DNA from: Castellaniella sp. S9
GTDB taxonomy: Bacteria > Pseudomonadota > Gammaproteobacteria > Burkholderiales > Burkholderiaceae_B
Assembly: GCF_027257175.1 (NCBI RefSeq)
Contig: NZ_JAPFGD010000002.1
Location: 434,512 to 498,511, forward strand
Length of the DNA: 64,000 bases
Reading direction: 5' to 3'
A model generated the notes under the pieces. That model searched no databases and was not told the DNA's origin. It saw nothing but the letters and a program-made list of their open reading frames with translations. A program made the position numbers and the translations under genes. Positions 1-7,510 of this stretch are shown here, piece by piece. Every line of letters begins with the position of its first letter. The first letter of the stretch is position 1.

Positions 1-546
1 CCGCGCGAGGCCGAGATGCTGCGCTTCTTCATCGTGCGCAACCACTATCGCAGCATCCAGAACTACGCGCCCGACAACCTGCTCGATGCGCAGCATGCCC
101 TCGACAGGCTCTATCAGACCTTGGCGAACGTGCCGCCCGATCCGGCCGGGATCGACTGGGATCATCCGGCGGCCGCGGCTTTCAAGGCCGCCATGGACGA
201 CGATTTCAACACCTCGGGCGCCGTCGCCGTGCTCTTCGAGCTGGCGGGCCAGGCCAACCGCGAAGGATCCGCCCAGGCCAGCGGGCTGATGCGCGCCCTG
301 GGCGGCGTGCTGGGCCTGCTGCAGGGCGATCCCGAGGCTTACCTGAAATCCCCGACCCGCTATCTGGGCGGGGCGGCGGGCCCGGGGCTGGAGGCCGCGG
401 CCATCGACGCGCTGGTGGCCGAGCGCGCCCGCGCCAAGGCGGACCGTGATTTCGCCCGTGCCGACCGGATCCGCGCCGACCTGCGCGACCAGGGCGTCGA
501 GCTCGAGGACAAGGCCGGCGGGCTGACTCAATGGCGCAGGGTGTAG
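1..546 (+). CDS. cysS: Cysteinyl-tRNA synthetase, C-terminal part (5' end outside window)
   Basis: This is the 3' end of a class I aminoacyl-tRNA synthetase that charges tRNA-Cys with cysteine in the cytoplasm. The reading frame is open from base 1 and about 181 codons are visible. The fragment begins just before the stretch [12 protein letters not shown], carries the DALDR-like helical region, and ends with the alanine- and arginine-rich helix [10 protein letters not shown] followed by GGLTQWRRV, which is typical of the CysS C-terminus. The HIGH and KMSKS nucleotide-binding motifs lie upstream of the window. The next gene starts 3 bases after the stop, so the two are probably co-transcribed. 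The accA-tilS-lysC context agrees with the Alcaligenaceae order. Confidence 0.93.
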   Translation, partial: PREAEMLRFFIVRNHYRSIQNYAPDNLLDAQHALDRLYQTLANVPPDPAGIDWDHPAAAAFKAAMDDDFNTSGAVAVLFELAGQANREGSAQASGLMRALGGVLGLLQGDPEAYLKSPTRYLGGAAGPGLEAAAIDALVAERARAKADRDFARADRIRADLRDQGVELEDKAGGLTQWRRV

Positions 547-549
547 GCG

Positions 550-1203
550 ATGGACACCCTTGAACGCCGTGTCGCCCAACGGAACCGCCCCGCCTATTGG
601 GATCGCGCCTGCGAACACCTGATGCGGCGCGACCGCATCCTGCGCAAGCTCATCCCCGCCTTTGGCGACGAGTCGATCGCCCCGCGCCGCAGCCCCTTCG
701 CGACGCTGGCGCGCATCGTGATCGGGCAGCAGATCTCGCCGGCCCTGGGGCGCGACCTGTGGGGCCGCCTGGTGCGGGATTGCGGCGCCGATCCGTCGCC
801 GGCCTGCATCGCCGCCTTCGACGAGGCCTCATTGCACGCCATGGGCCTGTCGCGCCGCAAGGCGCAGTACTTGCTGGATCTGGCCGGCTATTTCCAGGCC
901 GACGGCGGCGAGGCCGACTGCTGGGACGGCATGGACGATGCGGCGGTGATCGCCGAACTGTGCACCATTCGCGGGGTCGGGCGCTGGTCGGCCGAGATGT
1001 TCCTGATCTTCAACCTGGGCCGTCCCGATGTGCTGCCGCTGGACGACACGGCGCTGCTCAAGGCGATTTCCCGGCATTATTTCAGCGGCGAGCCCGTCTC
1101 GCGCTTCGAGGCGCGAGAGGTCGCGCAGGCCTGGGCGCCGTGGCGCACCGTCGCCAGCTGGTATTTGTGGCGTAGCATGGAAGCCGCCGCCATCGAATAC
1201 TGA
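550..1203 (+). CDS. DNA-3-methyladenine glycosylase II (AlkA/HhH-GPD family)
   Basis: This protein of 217 residues probably excises alkylated purines such as 3-methyladenine from DNA as the first step of base-excision repair. The helix-hairpin-helix-GPD fold is recognisable in the segment [13 protein letters not shown], with the glycine-rich hairpin, followed by VLPLDD, whose aspartate matches the catalytic acid of AlkA-type enzymes. It is shorter than E. coli AlkA (282 residues) because it lacks the N-terminal TATA-box-like domain; short forms of this kind are common in betaproteobacteria. No Cys4 iron-sulfur cluster motif is visible, so it is not a MutY or EndoIII relative. It follows cysS after 3 bases and precedes accA, suggesting one transcript. 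Confidence 0.85.
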   Translation: MDTLERRVAQRNRPAYWDRACEHLMRRDRILRKLIPAFGDESIAPRRSPFATLARIVIGQQISPALGRDLWGRLVRDCGADPSPACIAAFDEASLHAMGLSRRKAQYLLDLAGYFQADGGEADCWDGMDDAAVIAELCTIRGVGRWSAEMFLIFNLGRPDVLPLDDTALLKAISRHYFSGEPVSRFEAREVAQAWAPWRTVASWYLWRSMEAAAIEY

Positions 1204-1231
1204 ATTGCATTCCCCTGGAAAAACAGTCCTC

Positions 1232-2197
1232 ATGCGAAATACATTTCTCGAATTCGAACAGCCTCTCGCGGAACTCGACAACAAGATCGAGGAGCTGCGC
1301 TTCGTGCAGGCGGACTCGGCGGTGGACATCTCCGAGGAGGTCAGCCGCCTGCAGCAAAAGAGCCAGTCCCTGGCCAAGAGCATCTACGCGAAACTCACGC
1401 CCTGGCAGACCGCGCTGGTCGCGCGCCATCCCCAGCGTCCCTACACGCTGGATTACGTGCGCGAACTCTTCACCGATTTCCATGAACTGCATGGCGATCG
1501 CATGTATGCCGACGACCAGTCGATCGTGGGCGGGCTGGCGCGCTTCAACGGCAGCCCCTGCATGGTCATCGGCCACCAAAAGGGCCGCGACACCAAGGAA
1601 CGCGCCATGCGCAATTTCGGCATGCCGCTGCCCGAGGGGTATCGCAAGGCCTTGCGCCTGATGCGGCTGGCCGAAAAGTTCCGCCTGCCGGTGTTCACCT
1701 TCGTCGACACCCCGGGGGCGTACCCCGGCGTGGGCGCCGAGGAGCGCGGACAGTCCGAGGCCATCGGACACAACCTGTTCGCCATGGCGGGCCTCAAGGT
1801 CCCCATCATCGTCACCATCATCGGCGAGGGCGGTTCGGGCGGCGCCCTGGCGATCGCCGTCGGCGACGTGGTGATGATGCTGCAGTACGCCACCTACTCG
1901 GTGATCTCCCCCGAGGGCTGCGCCTCGATCCTGTGGCGCAGCGCCGACAAGGCCGCCACCGCGGCCGAGGCGCTGGCGATCACCGCGCCGCGCCTCAAGG
2001 ACCTGGGGTTGATCGATCGTGTGGTCAACGAGCCCGTGGGCGGCGCCCACCGCGATCCAGTCACCATGGCGCGCCAGTTGCATCGCGCCCTGGCCGATGC
2101 GCTGCGCCAGGTCTCGGGCCTGGATACCGACGAGCTCCTGCGCCTGCGCCACGAACGCATCGCCGCCTACGGACGCTTCCAGGAAGCGCGCGTCTAG
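1232..2197 (+). CDS. accA: Acetyl-CoA carboxylase carboxyltransferase subunit alpha
   Basis: This is the alpha half of the carboxyltransferase of acetyl-CoA carboxylase. With AccD it moves CO2 from biotinylated AccB to acetyl-CoA to give malonyl-CoA for fatty-acid synthesis. The 321 residues match the usual length (319 in E. coli). The start at [22 protein letters not shown] matches AccA N-termini, whereas the frame stays open further upstream without homology. Family hallmarks include the segments [35 protein letters not shown] and [17 protein letters not shown], the crotonase-fold oxyanion and CoA-binding region. The stop codon overlaps the GTG start of tilS by one base (TAGTG), indicating translational coupling. 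Confidence 0.97.
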   Translation: MRNTFLEFEQPLAELDNKIEELRFVQADSAVDISEEVSRLQQKSQSLAKSIYAKLTPWQTALVARHPQRPYTLDYVRELFTDFHELHGDRMYADDQSIVGGLARFNGSPCMVIGHQKGRDTKERAMRNFGMPLPEGYRKALRLMRLAEKFRLPVFTFVDTPGAYPGVGAEERGQSEAIGHNLFAMAGLKVPIIVTIIGEGGSGGALAIAVGDVVMMLQYATYSVISPEGCASILWRSADKAATAAEALAITAPRLKDLGLIDRVVNEPVGGAHRDPVTMARQLHRALADALRQVSGLDTDELLRLRHERIAAYGRFQEARV

Positions 2198-3210
2198 TGC
2201 CCCGGCAAGCGGACTGCGATCCTGAACTGCTCCAGTCCGTGCGCGAGGTGTTGGCCGGCTGTGACGGCCCGGTTGCGGTGGCGTTGAGCGGCGGCGCGGA
2301 TTCGGCCATGCTCGCGCTGCACGCGGCGCGCGCCGCGGCCGAGGCGCACCGCACTTTGCATGCTTTTCACGTGCACCACGGCCTGCAGGCCGAGGCCGAC
2401 CGTTGGCAGGCGCACGCCCACCGCCTGGCCGCCCAGTTGGGAATGTCCTGCCATAGCCTGCGCGTCGACGTCTCCATCAGTGGCGACGGCATGGAATCGG
2501 CCGCCCGCGACGCCCGCTACGGCGCGTTCGCGCAACTCGCGGCGCTGGCCGGCGTGCGCACCATCCTGCTGGCCCATCATCGCGACGACCAGGCCGAAAC
2601 GGTGCTGCTGCGCCTATTGCGCGGCGCCGGGCCGCTGGCGTTGGGGGCGATGGCGCCCGATACCGTGCGCGACGGCCTGCGCTACCTGCGCCCCTGGCTC
2701 GCGGTGCCGCGCGCGCGCATCCTGCGCTGCGCCGAGCGCTATGGCGCGCGCAGCGGCTGGCGGCCGGTCGACGATCCCAGCAACGCCGATCCGCGCTATA
2801 CCCGCGCCGCCTTGCGCGAGCGCCTGGCCCCCGTGCTCGACGATCGCTGGCCGGGCTGGCGGGACATCCTTGTGCGTCATGCCGCGCAGGCCCGCGAATT
2901 GACCCTGCTGGTCGACGAGGCCGCGCGCGCCGACTGGGCCGGCCTGGACCCCGCGCCGGATGCCGCCAGTTTCTCCCTGGCGGCCTGGCGCCTGCTGCCG
3001 CCGGTCCGCCAGGCGCAAGTGCTGCGCCATTGGCTCGGCCTGCACGGCTTGCGCGCCCCCACCGCCGCCCGCCTGGACGAGCTCATGCGGCAGTTGCGCG
3101 GCCTGCATGCCTTGGGCCACGACCGGCGCATGCGGCTGCGCCACGACGGCCGCTGGATCGCCTGCGTGCGCGGGCGCGTGGTGCTCGAGCCGAAAACACA
3201 GGTAGAATAA
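2197..3210 (+). CDS. tilS: tRNA(Ile)-lysidine synthase
   Basis: TilS converts C34 of the tRNA-Ile CAU anticodon to lysidine using lysine and ATP, so that the tRNA reads AUA. The ATP-binding PP-loop SGGADS is at residues 31-36, followed by the N-type ATPase core containing HVHHGLQ and AHHRDDQAETVLLRLLRG. The C-terminal part (VRQAQVLRHWLG onward) resembles the TilS substrate-binding domain. I chose the GTG at 2197, which overlaps the accA stop by one base; the frame is open upstream but lies inside accA. It has 337 residues, typical for betaproteobacteria, whose TilS lacks part of the E. coli C-terminal extension. Confidence 0.95.
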   Translation: MPRQADCDPELLQSVREVLAGCDGPVAVALSGGADSAMLALHAARAAAEAHRTLHAFHVHHGLQAEADRWQAHAHRLAAQLGMSCHSLRVDVSISGDGMESAARDARYGAFAQLAALAGVRTILLAHHRDDQAETVLLRLLRGAGPLALGAMAPDTVRDGLRYLRPWLAVPRARILRCAERYGARSGWRPVDDPSNADPRYTRAALRERLAPVLDDRWPGWRDILVRHAAQARELTLLVDEAARADWAGLDPAPDAASFSLAAWRLLPPVRQAQVLRHWLGLHGLRAPTAARLDELMRQLRGLHALGHDRRMRLRHDGRWIACVRGRVVLEPKTQVE

Positions 3211-3218
3211 GCAGTTTT

Positions 3219-3238
3219 GGCGCGTTCGCGCGCCTTTT
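3219..3238 (+). terminator. Hairpin with UUCG loop between tilS and lysC
   Basis: A 6-bp perfect stem GGCGCG/CGCGCC closed by a TTCG tetraloop is followed by TTTT. It lies 8 bases after the tilS stop and 22 bases before the lysC start. It could end the tilS transcript or act as a leader structure for lysC; the sequence alone does not decide. Confidence 0.55.
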
Positions 3239-3260
3239 GACCTTCCACCTCGATCGCATC

Positions 3261-4529
3261 ATGTCTCTCATCGTTCAAAAGTACGGCGGCACCTCGATGG
3301 GCTCCGTCGAACGCATTCAGAACGTCGCGCGCCGCGTCGCCAAATGGCATGCCGCCGGCCACCAGGTCGTGGTCGTGCCCTCGGCCATGTCCGGCGAAAC
3401 CAATCGCCTGCTGGGCCTTGCGCGGGAAATTTCGCCCACGCCCGATCTGCGCGAACTCGACATGCTGGCGGCGACCGGCGAGCAGGCCAGCAGCGCCTTG
3501 CTGGCCATCGCCTTGATGCGCCAGGGCGTGGCCGCGCGTAGCTACGCCGGCTGGCAGGTGCCCGTGCGCACCGACAGCGCCTACACCAAGGCGCGCATCC
3601 GCTCGATCGATGATGCGCGCGTGCGGGCCGACCTGGACGCCGGACGCGTGGTCATCGTCACCGGCTTCCAGGGCATCGACGACGAAGGCAACATCACCAC
3701 GCTGGGCCGCGGTGGCTCCGATACCTCGGCGGTCGCGGTGGCCGCCGCGATGGGCGCCGACGAATGCCTGATCTTCACCGACGTCGACGGTGTCTACACC
3801 ACCGATCCGCGCGTGGTGCCGGAGGCCCGGCGCATGAACGTGATTTCCTTCGAGGAAATGCTCGAGATGGCGTCGCTGGGCTCCAAGGTCCTGCAGATCC
3901 GCGCGGTCGAATTCGCCGGCAAATACCATGTCCCGCTGCGCGTGCTGTCCTCGCTGACCGATCCCCTGATCCCGGTCGAGGACGAAATGCACTCGGGCAC
4001 ACTCATCACTTTCGAGGAAGACCAGAAAATGGAAACCGCCGTTGTCTCGGGCATTGCCTTCAGCCGCGACGAGGCCAAGATCACCCTGCGCAACGTCCCC
4101 GACACCCCGGGCGTGGCCTATTCGATCCTCGGGCCCGTGGCCGCCGCCAACATCGACGTCGACATGATCCTGCAGAACATCTCGCTGCAAGGCATGACCG
4201 ACTTCTCGTTCACGGTCAACCGCAACGACTTCGCCCGTACGCTCGAGCTGCTGCGCAACCAGATCGCCCCCGCCGTGGGCGCGGGCGAGGTCGTCTCCGA
4301 CGACAAGGTCGCCAAGGTCTCCATCGTGGGGATCGGCATGCGCAGCCACGTCGGCGTCGCCAGCCTTATGTTCCGCACGCTGGCCGAGGAGGGCATCAAC
4401 ATCCAGATGATCAGCACCTCGGAAATCAAGACCTCGGTGCTGATCAACGACAAGTACATGGAGCTGGCCGTGCGGGCCCTGCACAAGGCCTTCGAGCTCG
4501 ACCAGGAATCGGTCCAGCCCGAGGCCTGA
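3261..4529 (+). CDS. lysC: Aspartate kinase
   Basis: Aspartokinase phosphorylates L-aspartate with ATP, the first step of the lysine, threonine, methionine and diaminopimelate pathway. The 422 residues include the N-terminal kinase signature VQKYGGTSMG, the segment VTGFQGIDDEGNITTLGRGG with GRGGSDTSAVA, and two C-terminal ACT domains (from about residue 265) for feedback inhibition by amino acids. The length and the alpha/beta-like arrangement match the monofunctional enzyme of Bordetella, Pseudomonas and Corynebacterium rather than the fused ThrA/MetL types. The ATG at 3261 begins the conserved MSLIVQKYGG; the frame is open upstream but there overlaps tilS. Confidence 0.97.
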   Translation: MSLIVQKYGGTSMGSVERIQNVARRVAKWHAAGHQVVVVPSAMSGETNRLLGLAREISPTPDLRELDMLAATGEQASSALLAIALMRQGVAARSYAGWQVPVRTDSAYTKARIRSIDDARVRADLDAGRVVIVTGFQGIDDEGNITTLGRGGSDTSAVAVAAAMGADECLIFTDVDGVYTTDPRVVPEARRMNVISFEEMLEMASLGSKVLQIRAVEFAGKYHVPLRVLSSLTDPLIPVEDEMHSGTLITFEEDQKMETAVVSGIAFSRDEAKITLRNVPDTPGVAYSILGPVAAANIDVDMILQNISLQGMTDFSFTVNRNDFARTLELLRNQIAPAVGAGEVVSDDKVAKVSIVGIGMRSHVGVASLMFRTLAEEGINIQMISTSEIKTSVLINDKYMELAVRALHKAFELDQESVQPEA

Positions 4530-4567
4530 GCAGGCCATTTCCCTGTGTTAGAATGCCGGTCTTGTCC

Positions 4568-4660
4568 GGAGACGTGGCCGAGTGGTTGAAGGTACTCCCC
4601 TGCTAAGGGAGCATGCGGCTTATACCCGCATCGAGGGTTCGAATCCCTCCGTCTCCGCCA
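4568..4660 (+). tRNA. tRNA-Ser (anticodon GCT)
   Basis: A 93-base tRNA gene reads serine AGC/AGU codons. The acceptor stem GGAGACG (4568-4574) pairs with CGTCTCC (4650-4656), followed by discriminator G and an encoded CCA end. The anticodon stem is CTCCC/GGGAG (4595-4599/4607-4611) around the loop CTGCTAA, giving anticodon GCT at 4602-4604. The long variable arm is typical of tRNA-Ser, and the T-loop has GGTTCGAATCC. A -10-like TAGAAT lies at 4549-4554. Its position after lysC matches related genomes, and an accessory toxin-antitoxin patch begins directly downstream. Confidence 0.97.
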
Positions 4661-4666
4661 AAGAAC

Positions 4667-4697
4667 AAAGCCCTTGTTTTCCAGGGGCTTTTTCTTT
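4667..4697 (+). terminator. Intrinsic terminator after tRNA-Ser
   Basis: The inverted repeat AAAGCCC ... GGGCTTT (arms 4667-4673 and 4685-4691) is followed by a T-rich run (TTTTTCTTTT). It lies 6 bases past the tRNA 3' end and probably terminates the tRNA transcript. The sequence after it carries three imperfect copies of TGGTAAAGAA of unknown meaning. Confidence 0.7.
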
Positions 4698-4906
4698 TCT
4701 GGGTAAAGAAACTGGTAAAGAATTGGTAAAAAGTGCCGACCTGCCACCTGGCCATTTATGCCAGATCCCTGAATCTGCCCAGGACTGGACGCAAGCCATG
4801 AACCAATTCGCTATCCTCTATCAGGATCGATTCAACCGCCTTTCCGTGTAAGGCTCAACCCGACTCAAACACGGAATTTCTGACATTCCCTGGCGTCAAC
4901 GTGCCA

Positions 4907-5092
4907 TCAGAACTTCTGCTCGATTCCTGCCTGCTTCATGATTGTGTTGGCCGTGTGGCGAGATACGCAATTGGTCGAAACGGTCACGCGGACGCGTCCT
5001 CTGCCCCACATTTGGTGTGAGCCCTTCTGCCTGATAAACGAAAAGCCGTGCTGTTCAAGCACGGCCTTTACTTTTTCGTAGTACCCGTTCAC
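4907..5092 (-). CDS. hicA: HicA-type mRNA interferase toxin
   Basis: This protein of 61 residues matches HicA (YcfA-like) toxins, small double-stranded-RNA-binding-fold ribonucleases that cleave mRNA and stop translation when not bound by antitoxin. The key motif GSHQMW (catalytic His26) is present, as is the C-terminal HTANTIMKQAGI that matches the usual H-x-L-xx-I-LKQAGI ending. The start is GTG, overlapping the stop of the upstream antitoxin gene by four bases (GTGA), so the pair is translationally coupled. The order is antitoxin first, the reverse of classical hicAB but found in other HicB-like/HicA pairs. It is expected to be silent unless HicB is lost. Confidence 0.88.
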   Translation of the reverse strand: MNGYYEKVKAVLEQHGFSFIRQKGSHQMWGRGRVRVTVSTNCVSRHTANTIMKQAGIEQKF

Positions 5093-5361
5093 GCGAGGGC
5101 GGTCTCTCTCGGAAAACGGAAAAGCGGTTCGGGCGAATGCTCGCCGTCGCGCAAGATATTTTCCATCAGCATATCGAGTGCGTTGTTAGTTTCCTGAACC
5201 AGCTCATCCACTGTAGCTGCCTCAACAACCAAACCGCGAAGATTCTTGCTCGTCGCAATAAAAACCCGTGCCTCCCTGTCATACTCGACGTTGATTTGCA
5301 AGGCGACGGGTATACCGCTACGAGCGACCACCTTCCATAGGGGGTAGCCAACCTTGTACAT
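5089..5361 (-). CDS. hicB: HicB-like antitoxin (DUF1902 domain)
   Basis: A protein of 90 residues with a partial RNase H-like HicB/DUF1902 fold: the N-terminal strand pair ALQINVEYDREARVFIATS is followed by LRGLVVEAATVDELVQE and the helix containing NNALDMLMENIL. It should bind and neutralise HicA and probably repress its own operon. No separate C-terminal ribbon-helix-helix or HTH domain is visible, so DNA binding, if any, is by an unseen route. I chose ATG 5361 because AGGAGG lies 6 bases upstream; an in-frame codon 22 residues earlier has no such site. The promoter region contains a strong dyad and DnaA-box-like sequences. Confidence 0.82.
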   Translation of the reverse strand: MYKVGYPLWKVVARSGIPVALQINVEYDREARVFIATSKNLRGLVVEAATVDELVQETNNALDMLMENILRDGEHSPEPLFRFPRETALA

Positions 5362-5419
5362 GATGTCCTCCTGCAAGTGCCGGGTGACGAAGGCTACACC
5401 CAGAATTATGTGAACCAAC

Positions 5420-5464
5420 TTATTCACAAGTTCGGCACTTTATCCACATCTGACCTGTGGATAG
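5420..5464. promoter_or_regulatory. Cluster of three DnaA-box-like sites and an 8-bp dyad upstream of hicBA
   Basis: TTATTCACA (5420-5428) and TTATCCACA (5440-5448) both fit the DnaA-box consensus TTATNCACA, the second perfectly. An inverted copy, CTATCCACA on the - strand (5456-5464), follows. The last two form a perfect dyad TATCCACA-N7-TGTGGATA. The region is 60-100 bases upstream of the hicB start and AT-richer than its surroundings. It may be the hicBA operator, a DnaA-binding site, or both. Confidence 0.6.
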
Positions 5465-5606
5465 CTGCTTTCTGTGAGTATATCACTCCGGCTCCCCGCC
5501 ATGATCGTTTTGTTCTGTTCACCGCCCCATCCAGGGCAGTTGCCGTCTGTCCCAACAGCATGATGATCTGGCCCCATCGAACACGCACGTAGCGCAGGCC
5601 GGCGTC

Positions 5607-5825
5607 CTATTTCAGGAACGGCGCAAGCAGCTGCCTGGCGATTTGTTCGTCATTGCGATGAACCATCAGCATCTGCGCGTTGAGGTCCGTGGCCACGGGC
5701 CCGGGGTACATCTTGCTGAATGCCCCGCCCCGGATGAAGAACTCGATGCCGTACGCCTGCATCATCGATGTGATGACGGCGGCCTCGGACTCGGTCTGAA
5801 GCGCATAGATGGGTACCAGATCCAT
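5607..5825 (-). CDS. Small DUF2007-type protein
   Basis: A 72-residue protein starting MDLVPIYALQTESEAAVITS resembles the DUF2007 family, small proteins annotated as putative signal-transducing proteins whose real role is unknown. The opening, in which a short strand is followed by a helix that scans sequence elements and then IEFFIRGG, is typical, as is the hydrophobic C-terminus QLLAPFL. No signal peptide or membrane segment is seen, so it is probably cytoplasmic. It lies 23 bases downstream of a lipoprotein gene on the same strand, possibly in one transcript. The Shine-Dalgarno sequence is weak. Confidence 0.7.
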   Translation of the reverse strand: MDLVPIYALQTESEAAVITSMMQAYGIEFFIRGGAFSKMYPGPVATDLNAQMLMVHRNDEQIARQLLAPFLK

Positions 5826-5848
5826 TGTCGGCCAGACCAATCGCGGCC

Positions 5849-6388
5849 CTAGAAGGGCAGCCCGCGCTCTTCCTGCAGGTACATCGGATCCGGGCCCGGG
5901 TGAAATTGAGTGACCCGCGCGCCGTCCCGGCCGAAGAACACGAACATCAGCGAATTCCAGACGCCCTCCTGGCGATAGCGATAGTTCCAGACGATCTGCC
6001 GCACGGACGGCAGGCCGACGGTATCGATTTTTGCCGGCGGGCCGAATTCGCAGCGCACCTGCTCGGGCGTCCACTCGCCCTCGGCCAGCACCTTGAAGTG
6101 CGTGTCGGTCAGCACCGGCTCGATCCGCTGGACGCGGCCGTCGGGCGTCAGGTCCGAACCCCAGGCGAATTGACCGAAGGGCTGTTGCGACCAAATGGCG
6201 CGCGGCTGGCCCGCGCGCGATGTGCAGGTGAGGGTCGGCGCGCCGAACTGTGCCTGCACCTGGTCCAGGGGCGTGCCCGGCGGGGTGGCTGCGATATTGG
6301 CGCATGCCCCCAGGGCGAGGCCCGACCCGACGATGAGGACGAGGCGGACCGCGGTGGCGAACCGGTAGGGAGGACTGGTCTTGATCAT
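5849..6388 (-). CDS. Putative lipoprotein with two BamE/SmpA-like repeats
   Basis: A 179-residue envelope protein with an N-terminal signal peptide and the lipobox LGAC, so Cys29 should be lipidated. The mature part shows two similar halves, each with a QFGAP/EFGPP turn, a tryptophan-containing strand and a final strand around DGRV or DGARV, resembling the BamE/SmpA fold in tandem. BamE-like proteins act in outer-membrane assembly or cell-envelope stability, but I cannot assign this role here. A GAGG ribosome-binding site precedes the ATG at 6388. It is divergently transcribed from the Ap4A-phosphorylase-like gene. Confidence 0.72.
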   Translation of the reverse strand: MIKTSPPYRFATAVRLVLIVGSGLALGACANIAATPPGTPLDQVQAQFGAPTLTCTSRAGQPRAIWSQQPFGQFAWGSDLTPDGRVQRIEPVLTDTHFKVLAEGEWTPEQVRCEFGPPAKIDTVGLPSVRQIVWNYRYRQEGVWNSLMFVFFGRDGARVTQFHPGPDPMYLQEERGLPF

Positions 6389-6556
6389 GGCGACCTCGCT
6401 GTGCCTGCGGCCGAGAGATTCCGGGCCTGCATGCTGTCATCTTAGCGCACTGCGGCGGCCGCCAGAGGGGGTGGGGATATCCTACAATCGGCACACCGAA
6501 CAACCGTCCGGGCCGGGCGCGTCGCGAAGGTGCCTGCGCCCAACCAGGAGACAGCC

Positions 6557-7471
6557 GTGGATTCGACGTTCATGCGCGCGGTGCGCGAGCGCACCGACGC
6601 CGCGATCGCTTCGGGCGATTTGCAACCCATTGTCGCCGAACAGGTCGTGATTCACGACGGCGGCCTGCCATTCACCGTGCGCTGGGTCGCCGCATTGGCG
6701 GCCAAGGATGCGGCCAAGGCTGGTGCCGCATCGGGCGTCACCTTGCCCGGCGGCCCGCGCGATCCGAATTTCAATCCCTTTCTACCGCCCGACCCTGTGT
6801 TGACGGTGGGCCCGCTGGGCGCGCATCACAACGTCGTCCTCAACAAGTTTCCCGTCTGCCTGCATCATCTGGTTTTGGCGCGGCGCGAGTTCGCCGAGCA
6901 GCTCAGCCCGCTGGAGCCCATCGACTTCCTTGCCCTGGCGACGGTGCTCTCCGATGCGGGCGGGCTGGGCTTCTACAACGGCGGCGCGGCGGCCGGCGCC
7001 AGCCAGCGGCACAAGCACGTCCAGTGGATCCCCGCCGTCGCAGGCAACGCCTCGCTGCGGCATCTGGGCGCGGGCCTGCCCGCCGGCCTGGCACCCGGCG
7101 ACCTGGCGCGCCATCCGGGCCTGCCGCTGCGTCATTGCTTTGTGCGTGTCGAGGCCGGCCGCGGTTGCGACCCTGCGGCCGCCGCGCAAGCCATGCACGA
7201 GGCCTTCGGCCGCGCCTGCGATGCCCTGGGTTTGGAGCCCGGGGACGAGGACGGGCTGCTGCCGCCGTGCAACATGCTGGTGGGCGACGATTGGATGCTG
7301 GTGCTGCCGCGCAGCCGCGAGCATTTCGAGGGGGTGTCCCTCAACGCCTTGTCCTATGGCGGCACGGTCTATGTACGCGAGCCCGCCCAGATCGAGGCGA
7401 TTCGCGCCGTCGGGCCGCTCAGGGCGCTGGCGGCCGTCGGTATCCCCGATTCGGAAACCGCCGGCGCTTGA
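6557..7471 (+). CDS. ATP adenylyltransferase / Ap4A phosphorylase-like protein
   Basis: The protein resembles bacterial and yeast Ap4A phosphorylases, which split diadenosine tetraphosphate with phosphate into ATP and ADP. The HIT-like catalytic motif HKHVQW (His152-Trp157) is present, preceded by the substrate-binding region GAHHNVVLNKFPVCLHHLVL and GGLGFYNGG. The C-terminal third (NMLVGDDWMLVLPRSREHFEG) matches the second family domain. It has 304 residues from the GTG at 6557, chosen because AGGAG lies 6 bases before it; the frame is also open from a GTG 27 bases upstream. A -10-like TACAAT lies at 6483-6488. The role is probably housekeeping nucleotide metabolism. Confidence 0.85.
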   Translation: MDSTFMRAVRERTDAAIASGDLQPIVAEQVVIHDGGLPFTVRWVAALAAKDAAKAGAASGVTLPGGPRDPNFNPFLPPDPVLTVGPLGAHHNVVLNKFPVCLHHLVLARREFAEQLSPLEPIDFLALATVLSDAGGLGFYNGGAAAGASQRHKHVQWIPAVAGNASLRHLGAGLPAGLAPGDLARHPGLPLRHCFVRVEAGRGCDPAAAAQAMHEAFGRACDALGLEPGDEDGLLPPCNMLVGDDWMLVLPRSREHFEGVSLNALSYGGTVYVREPAQIEAIRAVGPLRALAAVGIPDSETAGA

Positions 7472-7510
7472 GGCGCGAAGGCCATGAGGCCGGGCCGCTC
7501 TGGCCCCGCC

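Noticed and set aside
4118-4747. An antisense frame across tRNA-Ser with a RRRRDSNPR stretch
   Set aside because: The motif is a translation of the tRNA T-arm in antisense, a known false positive.
4582-4851. A + strand frame of 89 codons starting within the tRNA
   Set aside because: It begins inside the tRNA gene, has no ribosome-binding site and no recognisable domain.
4661-5606. Possible complete integrated element with attachment repeats behind tRNA-Ser
   Set aside because: No integrase and no duplicated tRNA 3' end were found within the window, so only a remnant or a simple insertion can be claimed.
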